Source: an uncultured Allomuricauda sp. (GTDB lineage: Bacteria > Bacteroidota > Bacteroidia > Flavobacteriales > Flavobacteriaceae). Taken from it: a DNA stretch of 15,470 nucleotides. Under the pieces are notes generated by a model that was given only the letters and a program-made list of their open reading frames with translations, was not told the DNA's origin and did not search any database. The stretch spans positions 1 through 15,470 of the forward strand of contig CALDPL010000451.1 in assembly GCA_937911965.1 (NCBI GenBank). The letters are read 5' to 3'. Position numbers and translations under genes: made by a program. Shown piece after piece: positions 7,971 to 15,336 of the stretch; position 1 is the stretch's first letter; each line of letters opens with the position of its first letter.

Positions 7971-9152
7971 ATGGCATTGGAACAAACATGGAGGTGGTAC
8001 GGACCCAAGGATCCGGTAAGCCTTTTGGACATAAAACAGGCAGGGGCGAGCGGAATCGTCACTGCATTGCACCATATACCCAACGGATCGGTCTGGGAGG
8101 TGGAGGAAATCAACAAACGGAAAGCACAGGTCGAGGAGGCCGGGCTCAGCTGGTCGGTGGTGGAGAGCATTCCGGTACATGAGGACATCAAGAAAAGGAC
8201 AGGAAACTATAAGGAGTACATAGCCAACTATCGACAGAGCGTCAAGAACCTGGGCAGTTGCGGCATCGACACGGTCTGCTATAACTTCATGCCCGTATTG
8301 GATTGGACCCGTACCGACCTGGCCTATGAAATGCCGGATGGATCCAAGGCCCTAAGGTTTGATGCGGCGCAGTTCGCGGCTTTCGAACTTTTCCTGCTCA
8401 AGCGGCCGGGAGCCGACCGGGACTACTCCCAAGAACAGATCAAGGCGGCCGAGGATGCCTTGGCCAAGCTTTCGGATGAAGGTCGGGAGCTCTTGGTGAA
8501 CAATATCATTGCCGGCCTTCCCGGGGCGGAGGAGGGGTACACCTTGGAACAGTTCCAAAAGGTTTTGGACCAGTATGAACAGATCGGGGCAAAGCAGCTC
8601 AAGGAAAACCTTTATGCCTTCCTTAGGGAGATCATCCCCACGGCCCAAGAGGCAGGGGTCCTTATGGCCATTCACCCGGACGACCCTCCCTTCCCCATCC
8701 TGGGACTGCCCAGGGTAGTGAGCACCGAGGCGGATGCCAAGGAATTGTTGGCAGCGGTGGACAGCAAGTACAACGGCCTTTGTTTCTGTACAGGTTCCTA
8801 TGGTGTGATTCCTGAAAATGACCTTCCGGGCATGGTGGAACGACTTGGGGAACGTATAAACTTCATTCACCTTAGAAGTACCCGAAGGGATGCCAAGGGG
8901 AATTTCCACGAAGCGGACCATTTGGATGGGGATGTCGATATGTACGCCGTGATGAAGGCCCTTGTGGTCGAGCAGAAGAACCGGGTTTCAGCGGGCCGTG
9001 AGGACCATCGCCTTCCAATGAGACCGGACCACGGCCATCAAATGCTGGACGATCTCAAGAAAAAAACGAATCCCGGGTATTCGGCCATAGGACGGCTCAG
9101 AGGGCTGGCGGAACTCCGGGGATTGGAGTTGGGAATCGCTCGGAGTCTTTAG
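7971..9152 (+). CDS. uxuA: Mannonate dehydratase
   Basis: This 393-residue cytoplasmic enzyme dehydrates D-mannonate to 2-keto-3-deoxy-D-gluconate. It has the family N-terminus [14 protein letters not shown] and LHHIPNG (33-39), and a xylose-isomerase-like TIM barrel. The metal-binding residues can be placed at His235 in IHPDDPP, Cys273 in CTGSYG, His300 in FIHLRST and Asp353 in MRPDHGH. The protein is full length for the family and carries no disruption. It takes the product of the preceding uxuB and supplies the substrate of KdgK, which is encoded on the opposite strand. Sampled G+C is around 55%, clearly above the glycan-degrading genes at the left of the window. The oxidoreductase gene follows after 37 bases. 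Confidence 0.95.
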   Translation: MALEQTWRWYGPKDPVSLLDIKQAGASGIVTALHHIPNGSVWEVEEINKRKAQVEEAGLSWSVVESIPVHEDIKKRTGNYKEYIANYRQSVKNLGSCGIDTVCYNFMPVLDWTRTDLAYEMPDGSKALRFDAAQFAAFELFLLKRPGADRDYSQEQIKAAEDALAKLSDEGRELLVNNIIAGLPGAEEGYTLEQFQKVLDQYEQIGAKQLKENLYAFLREIIPTAQEAGVLMAIHPDDPPFPILGLPRVVSTEADAKELLAAVDSKYNGLCFCTGSYGVIPENDLPGMVERLGERINFIHLRSTRRDAKGNFHEADHLDGDVDMYAVMKALVVEQKNRVSAGREDHRLPMRPDHGHQMLDDLKKKTNPGYSAIGRLRGLAELRGLELGIARSL

Positions 9153-9189
9153 GAAAAAACCAGACATTCCCATAATTCTAAAGGACCCT

Positions 9190-10197
9190 ATGGAAAAGAT
9201 CATCAATTGGGGAATATTGGGCTGCGGGGATGTGGCCGAAAATAAAAGTGGGCCTGCCTTTGGAAAGGCGGCCCATTCCCATTTATTGGCCGTGATGCGA
9301 CGCAATGGTGAAAAGGCAAGGGACTTTGCCAGGCGGCACAGGGTTCCCCATTGGTACGACAATGTAGGGGAACTCCTTGAAAACCCAAATGTCGATGCCG
9401 TCTATATCGCCACCCCGCCTTCCAGTCACCTAGAATTGGCCCTAAAGGCCATGGAGGCGGGCAAGCACGTCTATTTGGAAAAACCCATGACCATGGACCA
9501 CCGGCAGGCAAAAACCCTGGTGCAGGCCCTAAAGGAGAGTGGGGTAAAGCTGACCATTGCCCACTACAGAAGAAAAATGCCCGCCTTTTTGAAGGTCAAG
9601 GAATTGCTGGACCAAAATGCCATTGGGGACATCAGATTTGTCGACATTCATATCCTCCAACCCCATAAATCCGGAATCATTGCCGAAACCGCCGTGAACT
9701 GGCGAGTGGACCCCTCCATTTCCGGAGGTGGTTATTTCCACGACCTGGCCCCCCACCAAATCGATTTGATGTGCCATTACTTTGGGGATATTGTACAGGC
9801 CCATGGGTTGGCCACCAATCAGGGCAAACAATACGATGCCCCCGATTTGGTCCAAGGAATCGCAACCTTTGCCAATGGGGTACAGTTTCGGGGGGTCTGG
9901 AGTTTCAATGTCCCGAAGAATCGAGCGAGGGACCTATGTATCATTTATGGAAGCCGGGGAAGCCTTGAATTTTCATTCTATGGGGATAAAATCACCATTG
10001 GGACCGACAAAAACACGGAGGAAGTATTCAATTTTGCCCCCCTGGAACATGTCCAACAACCCATGATAGAAGCCACAACGGCCTATTTTCTGGGCAAGGG
10101 TCCAAATCCCTGCACAGCGGAAGAAGGACTGGAAGTCATGAAACTCATGGATGTTTTTGTAAACAAACACCGTACAGCTTGCCCAAGTTCCAAGTGA
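9190..10197 (+). CDS. Gfo/Idh/MocA family oxidoreductase
   Basis: This is a 335-residue cytoplasmic NAD(P)-dependent dehydrogenase. A Rossmann fold opens with GILGCGDVAENKSGPAF (8-24). EKP (97-99) gives the conserved Lys98, and GGGYFHDLAPHQID (179-192) supplies the family's C-terminal-domain Asp185/His189 pair. No signal peptide is visible, unlike many PUL members of this superfamily that carry a Tat signal. The substrate is unknown. By position it may oxidise or epimerise a sugar released from the same glycan, or handle a uronate other than glucuronate, but nothing in the sequence fixes this. It is the last plus-strand gene and ends 23 bases from the end of the convergent DUF4861 gene, with no convincing terminator in between. 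Confidence 0.9.
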   Translation: MEKIINWGILGCGDVAENKSGPAFGKAAHSHLLAVMRRNGEKARDFARRHRVPHWYDNVGELLENPNVDAVYIATPPSSHLELALKAMEAGKHVYLEKPMTMDHRQAKTLVQALKESGVKLTIAHYRRKMPAFLKVKELLDQNAIGDIRFVDIHILQPHKSGIIAETAVNWRVDPSISGGGYFHDLAPHQIDLMCHYFGDIVQAHGLATNQGKQYDAPDLVQGIATFANGVQFRGVWSFNVPKNRARDLCIIYGSRGSLEFSFYGDKITIGTDKNTEEVFNFAPLEHVQQPMIEATTAYFLGKGPNPCTAEEGLEVMKLMDVFVNKHRTACPSSK

Positions 10198-10220
10198 TGG
10201 TTCCTTCCGGGAAAACCCGA

Positions 10221-11228
10221 TTACCGCAGTTTCCCATCCCGATCCAGCATTTTCAATTTATTGTCGAGGTCGGCGATGAATTCAACCTCGGATTTTATTC
10301 CCCCTTTTTCCTGTTCCCAAGCGGCCAGGAAATAATATTCAATGTGGTCGAGTTCCTTGAAGACCACCAGATGGTCGTCCGTTCCCTCGATGAATTGTTC
10401 CACCTGATCTTTGTTATAGAATAGGGCCATGCCCAGGCGATCGTCTTCCCCGGCCAGGGTCTGCTTTCCATAGGTTGCGATATAGCCCCATTCACCCCCA
10501 TCGAATTCCGCCCGTTCCAAGGGAATATCCGCAAACTTGACAATTCCGGTGCTCAGCCCTGAAATTTTGGAAGAAGGTTTCAATTCCACCAAGCTGAACC
10601 GATCGCCAGGAAAGATGCTGATATTGGCTGTCAGATCGAAGGATTCACCGGCCGTGGTCCATTGGGTATAATCGATTTGTACCATGGATCGGTCCCTCCC
10701 ATTATCAATCTTGACCCGGGTGGATCCGACATTCTCAAAATGGGCGACCTCCCCATCGAGATACCGTCCAAATCCACCCAGGCCCATCGATTTTCCGGCT
10801 TTGAGGATGTCCAGGCCCCAGGGGGCATCGTCGTGGTAGGAAGTACCGTTGGGATGTCCCACTTGATGCAGTACCATGGTATCGACCTTTTTGCCAAAGA
10901 TGTCGATGGCATTTCTCCAATCCAGATAAAGCCTATAACCCACTTGGGCATTTTCCCATCCCGGTCCTTCATAACGAATAAAACCGGAATGATCGGAATG
11001 GTTCTCGGGAACTATCAGTTCGGATACATTGGCAAAGGAACCGCCATTGTACTTTCCATCTTCCCAGGAACCGTTTTCCTTGACTGAAATCTCTGCATAG
11101 GTCAGGGATTTCGGTGCTTTCGTTGTCGATTGAGTCGAGTCCTCTATGGTCTTGGATGTATTTTCTTTACATGCATACAGTCCAGATAGGAGCAGCAGGC
11201 CGACTATAAAATTCTTAAAAGTTGTCAT
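10221..11228 (-). CDS. DUF4861 family lipoprotein
   Basis: An upstream ATG at 11270 would add 14 polar residues before the signal peptide. I chose the ATG at 11226-11228, which begins MTTFKNFIVGLLLLSGLYAC, a lipoprotein signal with Cys20, giving 335 residues. After a Ser/Thr-rich linker (about 21-42) comes a DUF4861 domain. Recognisable elements are IRYEGPGWENAQVGYRLYLD (84-103), RNAIDIFGKK (105-114) and WGLDILKAGKSMGLGG (137-152). The domain recurs near uronate-related PUL genes; I know of no activity to assign. The invariant-looking Arg, Glu, Asp and Trp residues in those blocks suggest an enzyme or glycan-binding site. It is third in the uxaC-kdgK-DUF4861 strand set, 60 bases after kdgK. 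Its sampled composition (about 43-60% G+C) is clearly below that of kdgK. Confidence 0.88.
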   Translation of the reverse strand: MTTFKNFIVGLLLLSGLYACKENTSKTIEDSTQSTTKAPKSLTYAEISVKENGSWEDGKYNGGSFANVSELIVPENHSDHSGFIRYEGPGWENAQVGYRLYLDWRNAIDIFGKKVDTMVLHQVGHPNGTSYHDDAPWGLDILKAGKSMGLGGFGRYLDGEVAHFENVGSTRVKIDNGRDRSMVQIDYTQWTTAGESFDLTANISIFPGDRFSLVELKPSSKISGLSTGIVKFADIPLERAEFDGGEWGYIATYGKQTLAGEDDRLGMALFYNKDQVEQFIEGTDDHLVVFKELDHIEYYFLAAWEQEKGGIKSEVEFIADLDNKLKMLDRDGKLR

Positions 11229-11288
11229 TGATAAATAATTTTGGTACGGTCCGAGCCGGTCCGGACACAATGGTTACAATATTTTCCC

Positions 11289-12329
11289 TTATCGGGACAC
11301 CCTTCCCGAGGCGTCGCCTCCCATGAGCTTTTCGACCTCCTCTACGGTGACCAGGTTGGCGTCCCCCTTGATGGTGTGCTTCAGGGCCGAGGCGGCCACG
11401 GCGAAGTCGAGTGCCTTTTGGTCGTCCCCCCCGTATTTCATCAACCCATAGATGAGCCCCCCCATGAAGGAGTCCCCGCCCCCGACCCGGTCCACGATGT
11501 CCGTGATCTGGTACTGGCGGGTCTCATACATCTTCTTGCCATCGTAGAGCACGCCCGCCCAGGTGTTGTGCGAGGCGCTGATCGACCCCCGAAGGGTGGT
11601 GATCACCTTCTTGGCCCTGGGGAAGCGCTCCATCATCTGCTGGCAGACCGAGAGGAAGGCCTCGGCCTTGACCTGCTCCCCCTGGGTGGTGATGTCCAGC
11701 CCCCGGGGCTTGATCCCGAAATGCTTCTCGGCGTCCTCCTCGTTGCCCAGGATGATGTCGCAGTGGGAGGTCAGCTCCCCCATGATCGCCTCCCGGTCCC
11801 CGCCGTAGTTCCAGAGCTTGGCACGGTAGTTCAGGTCCGTCGAGACGGTGATCCCCAGCTCCCCGGCCCTTTTGACCGCCTCCAGGCAGGCATCGGCCGC
11901 CCCTTGGGAGATCGCCGGGGTGATCCCCGTCCAGTGGAACCAGCCAGCCCCCTCCAGGGCCCGGTCCCAGTCCACCATCCCGGGGCCGATCTCGGCCATG
12001 GCCGAATGCGCCCGGTCGTAGACCACCTTGCTGCCCCGGGAGACCGCACCGGTCTCCAGAAAGTAGATCCCCAGGCGGTCCCCCCCGAAGATGATCTTCT
12101 CGGTTCCCACCCCGCGCCTGCGCATCTCCATCAGGGCGCACTGCCCGATGTCGTTTCCCGGAAGGCGGGTGACGAAGTCCACCGGGACCCCGTAGTTGGC
12201 CAGGGAGACCGCCACGTTGGACTCCCCCCCGCCGTAGACCACGTCAAAGCTGTCGGCCTGTGAAAACCTCAAAAATCCCTGGGGCGAAAGCCTGAGCATG
12301 ATCTCCCCGAATGTGACCACTTTCTTCAT
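11289..12329 (-). CDS. kdgK: 2-keto-3-deoxygluconate kinase, PfkB family
   Basis: This 346-residue sugar kinase phosphorylates 2-keto-3-deoxygluconate to the 6-phosphate, which an aldolase (not in this window) splits to pyruvate and glyceraldehyde-3-phosphate. PfkB features are the sugar-binding GGGESNVAVSLA (33-44), NEEDAEKHFG (196-205) and the nucleotide/catalytic motif DRVGGGDSF (280-288), where Asp286 is the base. Length and motifs match KdgK rather than fructokinase, and the glucuronate genes around it agree. It starts 12 bases after uxaC ends, so the two are surely co-transcribed. G+C is about 65-70% in sampled lines, with third positions nearly all G or C, far from the window's left and right ends. 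This points to a different origin for this stretch. Confidence 0.94.
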   Translation of the reverse strand: MKKVVTFGEIMLRLSPQGFLRFSQADSFDVVYGGGESNVAVSLANYGVPVDFVTRLPGNDIGQCALMEMRRRGVGTEKIIFGGDRLGIYFLETGAVSRGSKVVYDRAHSAMAEIGPGMVDWDRALEGAGWFHWTGITPAISQGAADACLEAVKRAGELGITVSTDLNYRAKLWNYGGDREAIMGELTSHCDIILGNEEDAEKHFGIKPRGLDITTQGEQVKAEAFLSVCQQMMERFPRAKKVITTLRGSISASHNTWAGVLYDGKKMYETRQYQITDIVDRVGGGDSFMGGLIYGLMKYGGDDQKALDFAVAASALKHTIKGDANLVTVEEVEKLMGGDASGRVSR

Positions 12330-13190
12330 TGTGTCGTGTTTTTAAAAGTTGAAATATTCCTTGGCGTTGTGATAACAGATGTCCGAGACCATGCCCCCGA
12401 CCAGGTCCATGTCCCCGGGAAGCTCCCCGCGGGCCATTTCCGCCCCCAACAGGTTGCAGAGCACCCTGCGGAAGTACTCGTGGCGCGGAAAGGAGAGAAA
12501 GCTCCTGGAATCGGTCAGCATCCCCACAAAGGTGCCCAAAAGCCCCATGTTGGAAAGGGTGTCCAGCTGTTCGGTGATCCCGTCCCTCTGGTCCAGGTAC
12601 CACCAGCCCGAGCCCCATTGCATCTTGCCCTTGAGCGAGCCGTCGTTGAAGTTCCCCGCCATGGTGGCGAACACGGCGTTGTCCGCCGGGTTCAGGTTGT
12701 AGAGGATCGTCCTGGCAAGGGACCGCCTCGAGTCCAGGGCGTCCAAAAAGCCCGAAAGGGTCCGGGCCTGGGGGTAATCTCCCACGGAGTCCCATCCCGT
12801 ATCCAATCCCAATGTCCTGGACATCCTGCTGTTGCTGTTGCGAAGCGCCCCCAGGTGGAACTGTTGCACCCAGCCCAGGCGGTGGTAGTTCTCGCAGAGG
12901 AACAGCAAAAGGGCGGTCTGGAACTTTTCCTCCTCCGCCCCCTCCAGGGCCGCGCCCTTCAGGCGCTTGGCGAAGATACGGGCCACTTCGGCCCCCGTGT
13001 GCTCGGCATGGGGCATGCGGTTGAGCCCATGGTCGCTCAGCCTGCAGCCGTGCCTGTGGAAATGCTCCATTCGGCGCAAGAGGGCATCGCAAAGCCCTTG
13101 GAAGCTGTCGATCTCGATGCCCGAGGCCTCGGACAGCTCCCCCATATAGGACACAAAGCCCTCTGCCCCGATCAAAATGCTCTTGTCGGG
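11289..13190. other. High-G+C island covering kdgK and the 3' part of uxaC
   Basis: Hand counts of 60-base lines give 67% (11341), 67% (11641), 70% (12001), 67% (12901) and 63% (13081). The lines at 13201 and 13321 give 53% and 48%, and DUF4861 lines on the other side range from 43% to 60%. The left edge coincides with the end of kdgK. The right edge is inside uxaC, near residue 200 of the longest reading. The values are samples, not a full profile. Confidence 0.75.
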
Positions 13191-13745
13191 CCGAAAGGCG
13201 GTCCCCACCTTTATTTTCCATGGGTCCTTTGCCAAGGCCCTGTGGTGTTCCAAGGTATCGATGGGGTCTTCCGTGGTACAGAGGACCTCTACATTCATTT
13301 TTTTCAGAAGGCCCCGACAGGAGTTTTCGGACAATTGCAACTGAAGGTTCACTTGATCGTAAATGCGTGCAGCGGATTCCCCATTGAGCGGCTCGTCAAT
13401 TCCAAAATAACGTTTCAGCTCCAAATGGGTCCAGTGGTAAAGGGGGTTCCTAAGGGTATGGGGCACCGTCTTGGCCCAGGCCATGAACTTTTCCCTGTCG
13501 TCGGCATCCCCGGTGATGTATCTCTCATCCACCCCCATGGCGCGCATGGCCCGCCATTTGTAATGGTCCCCCGCAATCCAGAGCTGGGTGATGTTCCCAA
13601 AGTTCCGATCTTCGGCGATATCCTTGGGGGAAAGGTGGTTGTGGTAATCCAGAATGGGTTGGGGTTCGGCATACTTTGTATAGAGTTCCACCGCATGCCC
13701 ATTGTGGAGCATAAAATTATCTGTGATAAAGGATTTGTATCCCAT
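12342..13745 (-). CDS. uxaC: Glucuronate isomerase (uronate isomerase)
   Basis: UxaC interconverts D-glucuronate and D-fructuronate, the entry step of this pathway, in the cytoplasm. The frame extends to an ATG at 13799 (485 residues), with another ATG at 13778. I chose 13745 (467 residues) because family members begin near KSFITDNF and the bases before this ATG are A-rich. Motifs, numbered from 13799: DYHNHL (51-56) with metal-binding His53/His55, WVQQFHLGALRN (310-321), DTGWDSVGD (333-341), YNLNPADN (367-374), GKMQWGSGWWY (391-401) and GMLTDSRSFLS (426-436). It is first in the minus-strand set, with a palindrome and promoter upstream. Composition changes sharply inside the gene: about 50-55% G+C for the N-terminal part and about 65% afterwards. 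The protein reads intact across the change. Confidence 0.94.
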   Translation of the reverse strand: MGYKSFITDNFMLHNGHAVELYTKYAEPQPILDYHNHLSPKDIAEDRNFGNITQLWIAGDHYKWRAMRAMGVDERYITGDADDREKFMAWAKTVPHTLRNPLYHWTHLELKRYFGIDEPLNGESAARIYDQVNLQLQLSENSCRGLLKKMNVEVLCTTEDPIDTLEHHRALAKDPWKIKVGTAFRPDKSILIGAEGFVSYMGELSEASGIEIDSFQGLCDALLRRMEHFHRHGCRLSDHGLNRMPHAEHTGAEVARIFAKRLKGAALEGAEEEKFQTALLLFLCENYHRLGWVQQFHLGALRNSNSRMSRTLGLDTGWDSVGDYPQARTLSGFLDALDSRRSLARTILYNLNPADNAVFATMAGNFNDGSLKGKMQWGSGWWYLDQRDGITEQLDTLSNMGLLGTFVGMLTDSRSFLSFPRHEYFRRVLCNLLGAEMARGELPGDMDLVGGMVSDICYHNAKEYFNF

Positions 13746-13820
13746 GCTTTTTTCAGTCTTGAACACGGATGTTTCCATTTGGTCCATGAATTTATCCAAG
13801 AGGATATATTTTCAGAAAGC

Positions 13821-13828
13821 CAAATGTA
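13821..13828 (-). promoter_or_regulatory. Predicted -7 promoter element of uxaC-kdgK
   Basis: Read on the minus strand this is TACATTTG, an exact match to the Bacteroidota -7 consensus TAnnTTTG. Transcription would begin near 13814-13816, leaving about 15 bases to the farthest ATG (13799) or about 70 to the preferred ATG (13745). I found no clear TTG at the usual -33 spacing; that zone is occupied by the palindrome. Confidence 0.5.
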
Positions 13829-13831
13829 CCA

Positions 13832-13859
13832 ATAAAAATACAATCGATTGTATTTTTAT
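13832..13859. promoter_or_regulatory. Perfect 28-base palindrome, candidate repressor operator
   Basis: The left arm ATAAAAATACAATC is followed immediately by its exact reverse complement, with a central CG. All 14 base pairs match and the next pair outward fails. The palindrome lies just upstream of the predicted -7 element and covers the -33 zone of the uxaC promoter, so a bound dimer would block RNA polymerase. The central AATCGATT is typical of LacI-type operators; GntR-type is also possible. No regulator gene for it is in the window. Confidence 0.65.
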
Positions 13860-14130
13860 GGGATAAATGTATTTCCTACATCAAAAAGGAGCCCTGGAGC
13901 CCCTGATTTAAAGGGAATTTTCGATCAAAACCTTGGATAAAACAGATAGGAACTGGCGACCAAGAAAACATTTGGGAATGATCTTGGTTGTACTTTATAC
14001 TTCCAGCAATTGACTTTTTAAACGTTTTGGCTGCCCCCACTGGCGGTACCGTTCAACCAATCAGTACAATTCCAGGGACGGAGGCATTGGGACCTCCCCT
14101 GGGATAACTTAAAAGGCAATCCGAAATGTG
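13860..14130. other. Intergenic region between mddA-like gene and the uxaC promoter
   Basis: No coding region is supported here. A small inverted repeat, ATGTA-TTTCC-TACAT, is at 13867-13881. A tandem GGAGCCC pair lies near 13888. An imperfect stem (CCAGG...GGAGG pairing with CCTCCCCTGG) lies around 14072-14101, close to the end of the methyltransferase gene, but it lacks a T tract on the minus strand, so it is not called a terminator. Confidence 0.5.
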
Positions 14131-14874
14131 TCAGGATTTTGATTTGGCCCTGGTGAAGGGAAAAAACATCGGCACTTCTTTTTGATATTCGATATAGGGG
14201 GTTCCCATGGACTTGCGCAAATCCCGTTCTTCCAAAAATTTGACTGCAATCAGAATATAAAGCGTTGTGGTCCCGGAAAACAATAAATGGCCCAATGTCA
14301 TCACAGGTGCTGCCCAAAACGCAATCAAGAATCCGAGCATGATGGGATGCCTCACAATTTTGTACAAATAGTTTTTTTGGAATTTAGTGGGCCCTGCCGT
14401 TCTTTTCCTGAAGTTTTCATAAACCTGTTTCAAACCAAAGAGTTCGAAGTGATTGATCATAAAGGTTGAAAGCAGGACAATGAGCCACCCCAAAAAATAA
14501 AAACCTATCAATACGTTCATCCAAAGGGGATGCGTTACTTCCCAAATCACGGAAGTCAGGGGTTGCCACTTCCAATAGATCAAAATCAATGCAAGACTGG
14601 AGAGTAGCACATAGGTGCTGCGTTCCATTGCGGGACTGAAAATGCCCGTAAACCACCTTTTAAAGGCAGGTCTGGCCATTATGCTGTGTTGCAGGGCAAA
14701 GATGCTCAACAAAATCAAATTTGTGACAATTCCCATGATCAGGGAAAGTTGTTGGCCGGAATCGATTGTTTTGGGAACCCACAAATTGCCCACAAAGCCC
14801 ACGGCATACAAAAATGCACCCAAAAAGATAATATAGGCCAAGGCCCCATAAATAATAATCGCAAAATTTTTCAT
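14131..14874 (-). CDS. MddA-like methanethiol S-methyltransferase (NnrU/isoprenylcysteine methyltransferase-like membrane protein)
   Basis: This 247-residue integral membrane protein has about five hydrophobic helices (near 5-28, 45-62, 87-102, 120-142 and 178-210). LQHSIMARP (61-69), ERSTY (84-88), VRHPIMLGF (174-182) and EERDL (215-219) match the MddA group. That group is reported to methylate methanethiol to dimethyl sulfide with S-adenosylmethionine; the RHP...EE pattern is the shared SAM-binding region of isoprenylcysteine-methyltransferase-like enzymes. Many close relatives are annotated by similarity only, so the substrate is tentative. It has the same orientation as uxaC but is separated by more than 330 bases with a promoter between, so it is probably a separate unit unrelated to the glycan pathway. 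G+C is low, like the right end of the window. Confidence 0.8.
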   Translation of the reverse strand: MKNFAIIIYGALAYIIFLGAFLYAVGFVGNLWVPKTIDSGQQLSLIMGIVTNLILLSIFALQHSIMARPAFKRWFTGIFSPAMERSTYVLLSSLALILIYWKWQPLTSVIWEVTHPLWMNVLIGFYFLGWLIVLLSTFMINHFELFGLKQVYENFRKRTAGPTKFQKNYLYKIVRHPIMLGFLIAFWAAPVMTLGHLLFSGTTTLYILIAVKFLEERDLRKSMGTPYIEYQKEVPMFFPFTRAKSKS

Positions 14875-14934
14875 CGTAATAAATTGATGGTTACTAGTTT
14901 GTCAAAGGTCCATCAGAAATCACAATATGGATTT

Positions 14935-14966
14935 GCCCTTAGGTTTTAAAGATGTTCCCTAAGGGC
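14935..14966. repeat. Inverted repeat with 9-base perfect arms
   Basis: GCCCTTAGG (14935-14943) and CCTAAGGGC (14958-14966) flank a 14-base spacer, and the stem extends by three more pairs across a one-base bulge. It lies between the AraC-type and methyltransferase genes. The run of T on the minus strand precedes the stem rather than following it, so a standard intrinsic terminator is not supported for that strand. It could be a protein-binding site or an RNA hairpin. Confidence 0.5.
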
Positions 14967-14990
14967 CAAAACCAAAAAAAAATAGGAGGT

Positions 14991-15332
14991 TCATTTTGAA
15001 GGCGATTCAAGGACAGCCATTCGGAATTGATTGGGTGGAAGTTCAAAGGCCTCCTTGAATACACGGACAAAATGGGAACAATTGATAAAACCACATTCAT
15101 AACAGATTTGGTTTACATTGAGGTCGCTCTTAATCAAAAGCTGCTTGGCATAGTCCAAGCGTTGTTGTTTTATCCATCGGAAAGGGGTCGTACCAAACTT
15201 TTGTTTAAAATCCTCTGATGGTGCAAGGTAATTATAAGGTTCACGATCTAAAAATTTTCGTCTTTTCTTAATTATCAAAATACCCCTTTCTAATAAGGTA
15301 TCTATTATTTTCTGTTGCTCTTTATCAGTCAT
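14991..15332 (-). CDS. Short AraC-type helix-turn-helix protein
   Basis: This 113-residue protein is essentially one AraC DNA-binding domain. FKQKFGTTPFRWIKQQRLDY (42-61), AKQLLIKSDLNV (62-73) and ICYECGFINCSHFVRVFKEA (76-95) are the linker helix and second HTH of the family. The first HTH is hard to recognise in residues 1-40, and there is no ligand-binding domain, so it may be a reduced regulator or the remnant of a longer one. The ATG at 15330-15332 is only 4 bases after the stop of the upstream recombinase gene, indicating co-transcription and probable coupled translation. A role in regulating the recombinase or the element is possible but is inference. G+C is low. Confidence 0.8.
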   Translation of the reverse strand: MTDKEQQKIIDTLLERGILIIKKRRKFLDREPYNYLAPSEDFKQKFGTTPFRWIKQQRLDYAKQLLIKSDLNVNQICYECGFINCSHFVRVFKEAFELPPNQFRMAVLESPSK

Positions 15333-15336
15333 TTGA

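Noticed and set aside
10208..10219. CGGG-AAAA-CCCG hairpin between the convergent genes as a bidirectional terminator
   Set aside because: The stem is only four pairs with no adjacent T tract; the signal is too weak to call.
11249..11266. GTCCG...CGGAC hairpin between kdgK and the DUF4861 gene as a terminator
   Set aside because: The stem is five pairs and no T run follows on the minus strand, so it probably does not end transcription.
11241..12263. Plus-strand open frame (340 codons) opposite kdgK
   Set aside because: It mirrors kdgK in a G+C-rich stretch and gives a repetitive Pro/Gly/Asp/Leu translation. Treated as a composition artefact.
12336..13835. Long plus-strand open frame (499 codons) opposite uxaC
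   Set aside because: It is fully antisense to an unmistakable uxaC and its translation is Pro/Gly/His/Val-rich with no family features. The high G+C codon use of uxaC explains the lack of stops.
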